Assembly (NCBI GenBank): GCA_037349315.1
Contig: JBAIAC010000026.1
Span: 6,820,001 to 6,884,000 of the forward strand
Reading direction: 5' to 3'
DNA length: 64,000 nucleotides
DNA from: Chelydra serpentina
Taxonomy: Eukaryota > Chordata > Testudines > Chelydridae
Positions 1 through 45,092 of this stretch are shown one piece after another. Position numbers and translations under genes: made by a program. The first letter of the stretch is position 1; each line of letters opens with the position of its first letter. The notes below the pieces were generated by a model that saw only the letters and a program-made list of their open reading frames with translations, was not told the DNA's origin and made no database searches.

Positions 1-1179
1 GGAGCACAGACGTACAGCAAAGACCCTCAGCTGGTGTGAACCTATTGACTTCGCTTCCCTGCGTAGACTTCACTGGGGCCAATCCACCTCAGCTCCTGTC
101 CCTGAGGTGCCAGCACTACCTCTCCGGGGCATGTTACAATGCCACCCCCCTGGGAAAAGGGGTTGCTTTCATCAGTGGCCTGGTTACAGTGAAACAGAGC
201 AAGGCCAGACGATGGCTCTGGGCGGCTTGCAGAGGTGAAGAGGGAGAGAAGGCCAGAGAGTTCATGATCAAAGCACTCGCTGACCCCCTCCTTCCCCTGC
301 CCCATTGAACCATGTCCTTCCACACCAGGTCAGGGGAGGTTCCGGCATTTGGCTGGAGTGATGCTTCCAAACCGGCCGTGAATCCAGCCTCCCTCCCCCG
401 CTCCCATTTCCAAAGGCCCCTCAATTCTCTGTGTTTAGCCTGTTCCCCTCCCACGTGGATACATGCACTGGTCCTGGTGCCCAGCCACATTTAGGACCCC
501 TTTGGTTTTGGCTGCTTCGGGTCAAATTTTGCCTCAGTCTGGGTGTGTGTGTGTGCAGAGAAGCTCAGATCTCCACTTGGCGAGGGCCCCCGTAGCAATC
601 CACTTTCCAGAACGTTAGCGGAGGCTTTCGCCCCCAGATGGGCTAGGCTACCCAACCCTCCAGAGACCAGCTGCAGCCCACCTTGCCTTAAAGAGCAAGC
701 GCCCTGCCCCTGCCAGCAGAGTTGCTGTGCGGCTGCTCCTAATGACAGGCTCTTGGCAGGCTCACTAGCCCCAAATTGCACCTTGGCGTTGCCAATTCCT
801 CCTGTACGTGTGTGCTTCCCTCGCTCGCTCCGTTTATATCCGTCTGCATTCGCTCGCCCTGCTTGCCGGGCACACTTCCTGTGCGTGTGCTGAGAATTCT
901 TCCCCCAAGCGCTGCTTTCTCTGCGCCCCCGGGAGCTTGATCCAGCTCCCGGCCTGGGCCCCCTCCTCCTGGCTGCACGGTGGAATGCAGTACGACTCCG
1001 CTGGAGCACATGTGCCGCTGGAAGCTCTGCGAAGGTGGCCAAGCGGCGGCAGATGGGTACAAAGTGTGAGATTCCAGCTAGGGTCAGAGTAGGGACTGTG
1101 CGGAAAAGACCCCTCTTTATGCAGCAGCTTAACAAAAAGAAGGCCGAGATGGTGGTCTATACAAATCTATGATATTAGG

Positions 1180-1492
1180 GAGCAGATAAAGGCAAAACAA
1201 GCTCCAGCAGTTGGAAGAGGGACAAATTCAAATTGGAAATAAGTTGCAACGTAATTAACCGCTGGGAGAGCTCGCCAAGGGATGGGGTAGTCGCTCCATC
1301 GGCCCAGTCTGTAAATCAAGATGGGATGCTTTTCAACATGACACGTTCTAGCTTCACCACAGGTTGCTGGAGAGAAGAATAATTCCCTCCATTGCAGGAA
1401 TCGCTGGGGGGAATTCTCTGGCGTGTGTAACGCAGGGGGTCAGACTAGACTAGATCATCAAAATGGTCCCTTCCCGCCTTGAAATCTATGAC
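1180..1492 (+). repeat. CR1 LINE 3' fragment
   Basis: Diverged C-terminal ORF2 and 3' UTR sequence, ending GTCAGACTAGACTAGATCA and a single AAATCTATGA octamer-like tail, as in CR1 3' ends. It is old and heavily mutated. Confidence 0.7.
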
Positions 1493-1774
1493 TGGTCAGC
1501 TCCCTTTGTGTCTACTCTATTGACATAACAAACTTTTACTCTTCTTAGCCTGGGAAGGTGAGCAAAGCTCTCTTCTGGTTTGCACATCAGTAGAATTGCA
1601 GACTCAGTTCTGACGGAAGAATCTTTACCGTTGGTGGTGGAAGGGGTAGAAAGGACGTTGCTGGATGTCTAGTTTCCAGGCAGAGCGGGCAGGGCTGGCA
1701 CGTTTTAGTTTGTACACTGGAAATGACTGAGAGAGCAAATGTTAATACTGTCACATTGTCCAGTGCAGAAATGT

Positions 1775-1850
1775 AGGGTGAAGAGCCTTCAAGAGGTCAT
1801 CTAGTCCAGCCCCCAACGCTGAGGCAGCATAAAGTCTACCTAATCCATGG
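1775..1850 (-). repeat. short CR1-like 3' fragment
   Basis: Contains AGGTCATCTAGTCCAGCCCC, the complement of the conserved CR1 3' stem region. It is short and diverged. Confidence 0.45.
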
Positions 1851-2164
1851 TGTTATTCCTGTGGAAATAGCTGCAGGAGACCTTTAGGGTGAAGCGTGTG
1901 GGACCAAACCAAATTCCATTCCATAACATTAGAACCCCAGGAGAGTTTAGATCAATACGTTCACAAGGGGGCTCCCAATTTTGGGGGCCTCTCTTTGGTG
2001 TCCATCTGGAGACACCTGGGGGCTGGTTTTCAGAGGAGCAGAGTCCCCACAACTCCCACTGGCTTCCACTAGAGCAATGATGCCCTCGCTATCCCTTTTT
2101 GGGTATCCAAATGTAGTGGCCGCTTGAAAATGTGACCAAGATGTTCAGTCATGACCAGCAATCA

Positions 2165-2290
2165 GGGATGCCCAGTTTGAGATGCCTGAAAGGGGCATGA
2201 TTTCAGAAAGGGCCGAGCACCCGCCCTCTGGAAATCAGCCCCCTTCAAGATGTCTCAAGTTGGGCCTCCAAAAACCTGAGGCAAGCAGAA
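2165..2290. repeat. old interspersed repeat, second copy near 26700
   Basis: The stretch TTCAGAAAGGGCCGAGC followed by GCCCTCTGGAAA recurs at about 26712-26750. The family was not identified. Confidence 0.4.
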
Positions 2291-2966
2291 TCCCCAGTTA
2301 CTTTTGGCCTGGGGCCTTAGGGAATGGCTAGCCGGGATCAGAACCAAAGCAGTGCCAAGTTCCTGCCAATAGCTGCAGCATTTCCCAGTGTAAACTAGAG
2401 AAGCGGCAAAGCACCAGTGTGTCCCTTCCCAGTTGTCCTCTCTCCCATGATGCCCAGTTTGGTGCTAGGTGGCCTCTTACCCTTCCCCTCGATAGGCCCC
2501 CCTTCAGTCATTCCAAAGCTACCGGATGTTGGTACCGGAGCTTGAGGGTGAGATGAGAAGTGCAGAGTCCTGGGTTGGGTTGAGGAACAATCAGCTGTTT
2601 GTACGTCTCATCTTTCTCCTCTTCCTTCCAGGGCTCCAGGATCATCTCGTCGCCTGAGAAACTAGCCCAGCAGGAAAAGTGTCTCCCACACATGAAAGCA
2701 AGAGCATGACGGGCCTCTGCCGCCGGCTGTCTCCCAGCGAGGAGGTAGCGGGCTGTCTCCCTTGCGCTGGAGTGCCGTCTGCTGAGCCTCTCCGGGGCTA
2801 GGCGGCAGAGGTTGGATCATGTCTGGCCGCCTTCGTCTGAAGCACCTTTTGGAGGGGGGCTGGCTGCTCGGCCCATCATGCCGGGCCTGTTTCTGACCTG
2901 GGATAGATAGGGCTCCCCTTGATCTAATAGCGAGTCTGGGTCCAGCATTCCCCGCCGCTTGCCCAG

Positions 2967-36689
<33,723 letters not shown>

Positions 36690-37436
36690 CGCCTGAGGCG
36701 CAGGGCAATGAGACTGTGGCTGGAGGAGAAGGAAGTGGCAGGCTGGACGCTCGGGGAGGATAATACTTGCAGGAGCCTGCTCCATGGGCAACACACGCTC
36801 CCCTTCACAGGCCTCACCATGGGCAGTCAGCCAAGCCAGGAGCCAGCAAAGGAGGTGTGCGGATACAGCCTCTGACCCTGCTGGCCTGTGTCACCACCAG
36901 TCCTGGGGGGTCCCAGAGAGAAGCCCCGTGGCCAAGTGCCCATCCCAGGGGGCAGGATCGGTTCTACGCCATTGGGTCTCGTGTACACGGGGAGATAAAG
37001 CGCCAAAGAGTGGGATGGCGAGAAATCCCCCGGTGGCTGTTCCCAGCTGATAACGAGAGGAGCGGGGAGGGGCCAGGCTGCGGAGCATGAATTAGCCGCC
37101 CTGGCAGAACAGTGGCATCGGTGCCAATACTGTATAAATGATGCCGGCAGCGGAGGTGTTGAGGCCACTGCAGTGGCTGAGTCTGCATTGGAGGGTGCGC
37201 AATGCAGTATCTACCCCTTCAGCCCTGCCCCGAATGCCCCCTGCAATTCCAGCCTCCTGCACATGTCCTGCAGCTGGCTTGCCCAGTCCCTCCCTCCCCA
37301 GCGCTCTCCTGGCACATGGCTTTCACCTGACAGGCCCCATCTCTGACGCCACCAGCCCCTTCCTCGCTTCCAGCCTCACCTGGGAACAGTTTGCATCTCA
37401 GCGTCACATGCGAATGAATTGAGCCTCGCAACCAAT

Positions 37437-37505
37437 GACCTCCCTTTTACTGATGGGGAAACTGAGGCACAGAGCAGGGCAGTGACTTGCCCAGGATCAT
37501 GGACC
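37437..37505 (-). repeat. MIR core fragment in the 3' UTR
   Basis: CTGATGGGGAAACTGAGGCA and GTGACTTGCCCAGGATCATG. Confidence 0.65.
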
Positions 37506-38062
37506 TCCAAGGCCTGCACCTCGTGCACCAGGCCCTGCCTCCTCCCCATGTGCCCTGTCCACCAACAGCCACTCTCCCTCGCTCCCGTTTGAACACGGGC
37601 ACCTCATGGCATAAACGGACATTGCAACAATACCACAGAGAGTCCAAGGCAGAAAGCAGGCTAAGCTACCCCGGATGAGCCCGGCCCCTGGAGCACTGAC
37701 AGCGGGAGCCAAGTACACGGAGCAAATCCTTCTATTTTATATACGGATTTTATATATATGTATGTATTTGTATATGTTTTATATTATAAATATAGAGGTA
37801 TGGGCCCAGGCAATGTCTGTGGTTGGTATGGTGTAGTCGTTCCCCTCCCGCCCCCCGCCCACACACACACCTAAAAGTTAACGCTCTGCTCCATTCTGTA
37901 CCGTGCCCGTCTGCCGGGGCTGCGCTGGCTGTCCCTGGCCGGTCAATCTGCTGCTGTGCCGGCCCGCGGAGGCTGGTGGAGACAGGAGATCAGGAAGCAG
38001 GTGGCTTCTTCTGCAGGGCACGTTTACAGACGGCGTCTGACAGCTGGCGCGGGGAGGGTTGC

Positions 38063-38068
38063 AATAAA
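38063..38068 (+). terminator. CCDC102A: polyadenylation signal AATAAA
   Basis: AATAAA 1.37 kb after the stop codon, the first canonical signal after the AT-rich stretch. Confidence 0.55.
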
Positions 38069-39519
38069 TTGAATTTATGATCAACCCAAGTATGTAACTC
38101 GAGGTGTTATCTGCTGGGATGCCCAGCGGGGGGACTTGCCCAGATGGGAAGTAGAAGCCCCGCACAGGCTCATAAGGGGTTAATGGGTGCCTGAGAGCCT
38201 ATTGCACCTGGAGGGCATCAGGCCCAGCGGGGGTGGTTCCCATACGGGGGGTGGGGACAGTAGGGTGGGAAGGCAGAAGACCAACCCAGCCATAAGGGGA
38301 AGAGAGATGAAGCTGCAGGAGCCCGGTTTCACTCGTCTGGTGGCTCCCAGGGCGGGGTGAGGAATTGAGGGACATGGCCCTGTGGGTCGGTGTCCTGACG
38401 GGAGGGCAGAGGGGACTCGGAAGAGAGAAGGGGAATGAGAGGAGAGACTGGCATGGGGGGGAGCAGAGTGGTGGCTTCGTTTGATGCTACTTGCTGAAGA
38501 GACTGGCCCTGAAGTGAGAAGCTGGGTGGGGCAGAAGACTTCTTGGCTTGCTACCGCTGTCTCTTAGTATGGGTGGGATGCTAGAGGGATATGACTGGAG
38601 GGCTGAATCTCCCCCCTCCCCCTGTGTCATGTGATGGGCTTCATCGCTATTAACAGGCCCTAGCAGAACCATGTTGTTTTCCCTTTGGATCAGCCCATGA
38701 ATAAACCACGGCTCTCACCATTCCCCTGACACCCACGCGCAGCGCCTGCAGGGCAGCTGGAAAGGGGCTTGGCTAGGGGCCTAAAACGCTAGTAAAAAAA
38801 ACCCTACACAGTAATGGCCGGTGATAACAATTTTATAGGGAGCCTGCGGTTTATGTCCCCCATAACAGAGTGTGATGTAACTGCAAGGCGCTCGCTTCCT
38901 CCAGGACTGCCCGGTGCAGGGCAACTCCCCGCTTCTCCCAGCAGGGGGTGCTCTGGGAGGGGCCGCAGCTCTGGGTTGGGGGGCGCACCTCGAAACTCCA
39001 CCCCCGATGATTTTCAAAGAGGACGCTGAAGCTGGCGAAAGGACAAACCGAGCTGCCTTTTGCGGGTTGCCCCAGGTTTTCTCCCTCCCCCCCAGGACTG
39101 GATCTGAGCACAGTCCCCCCAGGATTAATCTAGCCCATAATCTTCAAAGCCCCTGCATCACCATCCTGCAATCAGGCGACTCCCCGGTCAGACACACAGC
39201 AGACGCAGTCAGAATGCGAGGGGATTTTGCTCCAGACTCATTGGCACCTAAAGCAAGATAGCGTCTGTGCAGGCAGGGTAATTACAGCGCCTGGGTCTTC
39301 CTGCGGCCCCTGTTTGCAGAGGGCCAGGAATCCCGCTTGTCACCTGGCGATGGGCGAGCAGAGCAGGGGGAAGGGAGAGAGGGAGACGCTTTTTAGGGAG
39401 AAGGGTGGGAGTGGGTCTGAGAGAGCCAAATTACTCCTAACTGAAGGGGTGGCAGAGTTCAGGCTGAGACTCGGTTGCCCTTTGAAACAAAGGGCATAGG
39501 GAAAATCCCTACCCGTCAC

Positions 39520-39770
39520 AATCCCAGGGAATCCTAGAAGGGGAGGGCTGGAAGGGACTGGAGAGGTCAGCTAGTCCAGCCCCCTGTACCCCAGCCAAAC
39601 CAGCGACACCTCCCTGACAGGGGTTTGTCCAGCCTGTTCTTAGAAACCTCCGGTGATGGGCATTCCTTCCACCACCTCGCTGGGAATCCTATTAACTAGC
39701 CGATAGTTAGAAAGCTTTTTCTAATCCCTAGCCTAAATCTCCCTTGCTGCCGGACCGGCTGGCCTACCTT
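39520..39770 (-). repeat. CR1 3' fragment
   Basis: GCTGGAAGGGACTGGAGAGG, CAGCTAGTCCAGCCCCCTGT and CTAATCCCTAGCCTAAATCT are the reverse of a CR1 C-terminus and 3' UTR. Confidence 0.75.
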
Positions 39771-39925
39771 CAGTGGCCATGGAGATGCCTGTCTTCTTTG
39801 TACCCTGCTAACGTCTCGGAAGCCTGTTAGCAGGAATGTGCAACTAAGGTTATAACATCAACCTTAACTCTGCCCCCTCCCTAGTCCTCCTTCCCTGCAG
39901 GGTGCCCCCTCCCTCCTGCCCGTCT

Positions 39926-39953
39926 GCCCCCCCTCCCCCCCCCCCCCCCCCCC
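39926..39953. repeat. poly-C tract
   Basis: Almost uninterrupted C run of about 28 nt. Confidence 0.85.
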
Positions 39954-41577
39954 AGAGTATTGCAGCAGCATGGTCCTTGGCTGAGTGAGGATAGATCCGG
40001 CCTCTGCCCTCACAGCTTCAGAGGGGGCCGGTGTTTGTGCTACTCTGGGGAGGGCCCCCTGGATCAGTCAGGAGTCTGTGCATGCTGGAGGCTGGGTCTC
40101 GCTGCAGGTCAATGAGCAGGATGCAGGGTGCCAGGGCTGGTGAGGAGAGCAGCCCCACTCATTGCCGCAGCAGCCGGGGCCTAGCGCGTGAAATCCCACA
40201 GGACGAAAGCCAGGGGTCCAGGCACATTCAGCTCTTTGCTCCCCACCCTGGGGAACAGGACAGTCTGGCTCGGCCGAGCAGGTGGGCACCGGGCCTGCCC
40301 GGGGCGCTGTGGATGTCTCAGACCACCTGGGCTAACAACAGTAGCAATTACCTATGGCTGAACCAGCTGGGTTTAAATATGAATCTGCCCCCTCAACCCC
40401 TGTGACCCTTTCCCCACCCCTCTGCCCTCCCCTTCCCTTGAATGCACAAAGGCCTCTTCCCTTTTAAACGGGTGGGCCACCGGGCCACCAGGCCACCCCT
40501 TACTAGAAGGGAGTCAAGGGGCTCTGGGGTGGGGATCTGCCAGAGGATCTGGCTGAAGCTGAGCAGGCAAGTAGCAGGCTGCTGGAGCAGGAGTAGGGCC
40601 CAGCCATGGGGCCTGGGGACAGAGCAGGCCTCAAAGGTGGTTTTGGACCCGGGTGTGAACTCTCGGATGCTTCCAAAGCGAAGGCAACCAGCAAATATTC
40701 TGGGGTTCTCCTAGCGTCACTGGGGGAGTCATCCCATCACGGGGAGGGAGGGAGGAGTGCTGCCACACTGCCTCCATCCTCATCCAGCTTCTCCTCACGT
40801 CTCCTGCCCCATCCCCGCGGCCTTTTCTTCCTCCCCATCTGGGCCTGAGCCCCTCCGGCTGCAGTGCTTCCCACGCCGACAGGAGGGATTCGGGATTTTA
40901 AGCCGATCTCATGATGTTGACGATTTTTGAATGTGTAGGTTGGCCATACGGGAGTACAAGGGAAACTAGGATCTGAGCTACTTTACTTTTTAAGATTGGC
41001 CCACCTAGCCTTAGCACTTAACGCACACACACCTCTCTAACCCATCCTTAGTTGTCAACTGTGTTGTATACAGCTACGTGTTGTGGTGACCTTGTTTTCT
41101 GTGCCCTGCACCTTGACATTTCAAGGCCTCTGATGGAGGCTGCCATTTTGTGGGCACAACTAATGCAGCATTGTCGCAGGAGGGGCACACTGCACTCTCT
41201 CTCATAGGAATTTACTTATGTTCTTCCTTGCTTTGTTGTTTCCTTGCATGTAAAATCCAAGTCACTCCGATCGTTTTCCATCCAGCTACTTTCAGTCTGG
41301 TTAAGCACCAGGTTCCAGGGGATGAGGAATAATCCGCCCCAATCTTTACAAAAACACTAGCCTTCTATTTATTTTTAAAGCCACACAGAGGGTGAGAATT
41401 GGGGCAGAGAGGATGCCGAGAAGTTATTTATCCAGAGGGTGTCAGAGTTGAAGGGGGAGAACTGGGACGTTTTGAACTATATAAGAAACATTTATCACAA
41501 CATTCTGGAAAAAAAAAGTTCTTTTTTTGTGTGAAAATTTTGCAACAGTTGAAAAGCAGGAGTTGTGCTGAGCCATG

Positions 41578-41800
41578 GACTTTTAAGGCCAGAAGAGCCC
41601 ATCTGTCCGACCTTCTGTATACCATAGGCCAGAGAATCTCACCGTTACCGCTGCACCGAGCCCGATATTTTGTGTCTGGCTGACACATATCTTCCAGAAA
41701 GGCAGCCAGTCTGGATTTGAGGACAATGAGCGAGAGAGTGTACCTGTTCCCTTGGGGGTTTGTTCCAATGGTGAATCACCCTCACTACGGGGTGCCAGTG
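41578..41800 (-). repeat. CR1 3' fragment, old
   Basis: TTTTAAGGCCAGAAGAGCCC and GACCTTCTGTATACCATAGG match the reversed CR1 3' UTR of the type ending in the full-length copy. Confidence 0.7.
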
Positions 41801-42429
41801 AAAATGCCAGTCCCAGCTGGTACCCGACTTCACCTGGCATTAGAGTCGCCGTCCTGTCTGTGTTGCAGGGCGCATATTTAGAGAGAACGACAGAGCAGAG
41901 AAGTGTAAGTTTAGAGGGACTCCGAGATGCAACGTTATTAAAAATTGATATTTCAATGAGCTAATCCCTTTCTCTCTGGCTTTTAATTGATTGGCTAAAA
42001 AGCATTACCTCCCCCCTTTTTTTTAATTTGCGGGGAACATTAATTTTTTTATGGCCAAACAAATCCGATTGTAGTGGCAGAAGTATCCACACAGCAATTT
42101 CAGCAGCCATAAACAATCGGGCTAGCTGCAGACATCTGGGGCAAGGTCATTGGAGGACAGAGCCAGGAGGTCTGAAATGATTCTCCCTGGAAGGCAGGAC
42201 ACCTGAGTTAGGTTGCCTAGTGATCCAGCCTGACTTCTGAAGGGACACGCCTGGTGTTGACAGTGCAAACAGGGCTGATGTAACTTTAAGGGCCCCATCC
42301 TGCCAGGTACTGAGCACTGGCCTTGATCCAAAAAAGCACTAAAGCCTGAACTTTACAGCCAAAAAACAACCGGAAAAAACCTTTCCAGGCCAAAACAAGG
42401 TCATCATCCAGCTATGCTGTGGTAAAAGC

Positions 42430-42735
42430 AGTGTTGTCCAGTGCATAGAGCACTGGACAGGGACATGGGAGACCGGGATTCAGGCTGGCGTGGGGGATCA
42501 GGCAGGCATGGGGGATCAGGCTGGCGTGGGGGATCAGGCTGGCTGTCAGGGAAGGAGGATTCCAATCAGGGCCTGGCATATCCTAGTCCCACCTCATCCA
42601 CTGAGGGACTTTGGGCAAGTCAAGTCACCGCTGTGTGCCTCAGTTTCCCCATATGTGAAATGGGGATAATGCTGCTGACCTCCTTTGTAAAGCACTTTGA
42701 ACTCTACAGATGAGAAGTGCTGTATAAGAGCAGCC
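42430..42735 (+). repeat. MIR-like SINE with an internal minisatellite
   Basis: The MIR head (GTGCATAGAGCACTGGAC) and core (TTTGGGCAAGTCA, GTGCCTCAGTTTCCCC) are separated by four units of about 18 bp (GGCTGGCGTGGGGGATCA) at 42482-42548. Confidence 0.7.
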
Positions 42736-43640
42736 TGTTTTCAGGGCCGGCCTTTGGAGTTGGCAGCCCCGTGTTGGCAAAAGGGCCTGCGTCCCCCAGC
42801 TCCGGAAACAGAACTGTCCTCCCTCCGCTGGCCTGGGGCCGAGTGCATGGAGTGACATCCGCTGAGACCACCGGGGCCAGGCAGACGTGAAGCAGGAGAT
42901 CCTTGGAGTAGGTTAACGCACAGGGGTGCACCGCGGTCAGGGGCTGGAGCGCTCCTCGTCCTGGACCCTGCACAGAGGGTAGAGTCCCTCTCTTCCCGAG
43001 GCACTAGAGGGGGCTGGGTGGATGGAGAAGGGAACACAGGGGCCGGCTCCCTTCTCCCAGCAGGAGGAGGTGGGTTTTCCCAGTGGCACGGGATGGGGTT
43101 TGATCTGCTCACTGGCCTCGGGTTGGCAGAGCCCCTGTGTCTGCCCCCGGCCTCGCTGCAGGGCTCCGGCACGCACGGGGTTAAGGAGAGGAAAGCAAGG
43201 CAGGGCTCTTCGCATTGCTGCTGCAGGAGAAAGAGCCAATGTCTGTTTCTTTTCTCTCCGCCGCCTCATCCATCTCTATTACAGTGACAGGCGGGCGAAA
43301 CACAGGCTCCCGTGGAGGCTGACACAGCACCTCCCGGATGGGCCCTGTGGGGGAGCCCAGGCAGGCTTGCTGCACTCTGTGTAACCTCTGACTCAGCCCC
43401 CATCCATCTCCACACTCCTGTCCCCTTGGCTTTCCCCTTCCCTGTCTCCCTTTCTCTGGGAGAGGAGGAGCTGGCCGCAGTGGGAAGACAGAACAGACCG
43501 TGCTCGTCCTCCCAGCAGTGCGGCTCAGCCCCGCACACCTGGGCAGGAAGCAGAACCCTGGTATGGGCCCGACTGGGCTTCAGGTGTTGGACAGACGCTC
43601 TACAGCTAGGGGTTTCCCATCTCTTCACCCCATGAAACCT

Positions 43641-44030
43641 GCCCCGGTGCGCGCTCGGCTGGGGACCGATCCCAGGCCCCGGTTACTGCCCCGGTGCGCG
43701 CCCGGTTGGGGACTGATCCCGGGCCCCGGTTACTGCCCCGGTGCGCGCTCGGCTGGGGACCGATCCCGGGCCCTGTTACTGACTGGGTGCGCGCTCGGCT
43801 GGAGACCGATCCCGGGCCCCGGTTACTGCCCCGGTGCGCGCCCGGCTGGGGACCGATCCCGGGCCACGGTTACTGACTGGGTGCGCGCCCGGTTGGGGAC
43901 CGATCCCGGGCCCCGGTTACTGCCCCAGTGCGCGCTTGGCTGGGGACCGATCCCGGGCCACGGTTACTGACTGGGTGCGCGCCCGGCTGGAGACCGATCC
44001 CGGGCCCTGTTACTGACTGGGTGCACTCCC
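43641..44030. repeat. 47-bp tandem repeat, about 8 units
   Basis: The unit includes GTGCGCGCYCGGYTGGGGAC, CGATCCCGGGCCC and GGTTACTG. Units join either as TACTGCCCCGGTGC or TACTGACTGGGTGC. Confidence 0.9.
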
Positions 44031-44450
44031 AACAACATACTTCCGACCAGTCTGGACAGAGCCTGGGCCTCTGGCACCTCTGCCCAGTGGGGGTTGGACC
44101 CAGCTCCCTGGCACCTCCCCAGGCTCTCTGCAGCTCTGCATTCCCTGTAATACTGGAGCAGCGTCACTCCATTCATGGCCTTTGCTGTAGGGCTTCTAAG
44201 GACGCCTCTCCATGTGGTCCCCAGTTACCCAGTGCTGTCCAAGCAGACACACCTGCTGTCACGCTCCATCCCATCCCAGCTCCATCCCCGGTACCCAGCA
44301 GCGCCAGCGCCCTCTCGGCTGCTGACCTGGCAGCGCTGGGCTGGCACGGCTGAGAGCTGTGTGCAGACGGGCACTGGAAAGCTGTCACCATTCTTACCAG
44401 TGACCGTACCAGTGACATTGTGTCACAGGGTGGCTGGGCCCTTAACGAGG

Positions 44451-44499
44451 GTGTGTATGTGTATGTGTGTGTGTGTGTGTGTGTGGGTGGGGGGGGGGG
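44451..44499. repeat. (TG)n microsatellite followed by a G run
   Basis: GTGTGT for about 35 nt, then about 10 G. Confidence 0.9.
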
Positions 44500-44690
44500 C
44501 GGGGTCCACTGCAGCTGTGACTGATTTACCTGCTGCCCAGCTGGTCTTAAAGGAAGACAGCTGGGCCTTATGCAGGGGAGACAGCAGCAGGGGAAGGCTG
44601 GTTGCTCACCCACTGACCCTTTCCAACCCAGGGAGGGAGGTGAGGAAGCTGCAGTGGGGAGGAGACCCTGAGTCACTAGGCGTAGCAAGC

Positions 44691-44813
44691 TAGGGTGACC
44701 AGATGTCCCGATTTTATAGGGACAGTCCTGATATTTGGGGCTTTTTCTTATATAGGCTCCAGTTACCCCCACCCCCTGTCCTGCTTTTTCACACTTGCTG
44801 TCTGGTCAGCCTA
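44691..44813 (+). mobile_element. short hAT-like MITE, 123 bp
   Basis: Ends TAGGGTGACCAGATG and TCTGGTCAGCCTA, flanked by TAGCAAGC at 44683-44690 and 44814-44821, a perfect 8-bp duplication. Confidence 0.9.
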
Positions 44814-44841
44814 TAGCAAGCAGAGCAGCAGTGGGGTGGTT

Positions 44842-45079
44842 TCAATGTAGTAGCCGTGTTAGTCTGTGTCAGCAAAAAGAAAACAAGAAAAATACCTGTG
44901 GCACCTTAGAGACTAACAAATGTATTTCAGCATAAGCTTTCGTGGGTTAAGAACCCACTTCATCGGATGCATGGAATGGAACATACGGTAAGCAGATATT
45001 TATACTTTCAGAGAAACATGAAAAGGTGGGAGTGTCTATATCAACGTTAAGAAGCTAATTCATTGAAAGGAACTGTTAT
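44842..45079. mobile_element. single-unit copy of the palindromic retroelement family, 13-bp target duplication
   Basis: CAGTGGGGTGGTT flanks it at 44829-44841 and 45080-45092. It carries GTAGCCGTGTTAGTCTG, CTGTGGCACCTTAGAGAC and CATAAGCTTTCGTGGGTT. A hammerhead-like core lies on the minus strand at 44929-44966. Confidence 0.8.
44929..44966 (-). ncRNA. hammerhead-ribozyme-like core, decayed
   Basis: Minus strand: CCGATGA (C for U at the second base), extra A, GTGGG/CCCAC stem, GAAA, GC-TTAT-GC, then UG at the cleavage site. Two key positions are wrong. Confidence 0.35.
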
Positions 45080-45092
45080 CAGTGGGGTGGTT

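Larger units (their letters stand above)
1..2966. other. region upstream of CCDC102A coding sequence
   Basis: There is no convincing coding exon. Positions 540-1080 are GC-rich with scattered CpG and could include a promoter or non-coding first exon, but no clear start site is visible. CR1 fragments lie at 1180-1492 and 1775-1850, and an old repeat at 2165-2290. The rest looks unique. Confidence 0.5.
36690..38090 (+). other. CCDC102A: CCDC102A 3' UTR (predicted)
   Basis: From the stop codon to just past AATAAA at 38063-38068. It includes a reversed MIR fragment (37437-37505) and a very AT-rich stretch (37730-37800, TATATATGTATG-type). A second AATAAA lies near 38699, so a longer transcript is possible. 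Confidence 0.65.
38091..42429. other. intergenic region after CCDC102A
   Basis: No coding exon was seen. It holds two minus-strand CR1 remnants (39520-39770, 41578-41800), a poly-C tract (39926-39953) and an AT-rich, homeodomain-site-like stretch (41860-42125). The rest is unannotated unique sequence. Confidence 0.6.

Noticed and set aside
43641..44030. Possible CRISPR array
   Set aside because: The whole unit repeats with no unique spacers, and this is animal DNA.
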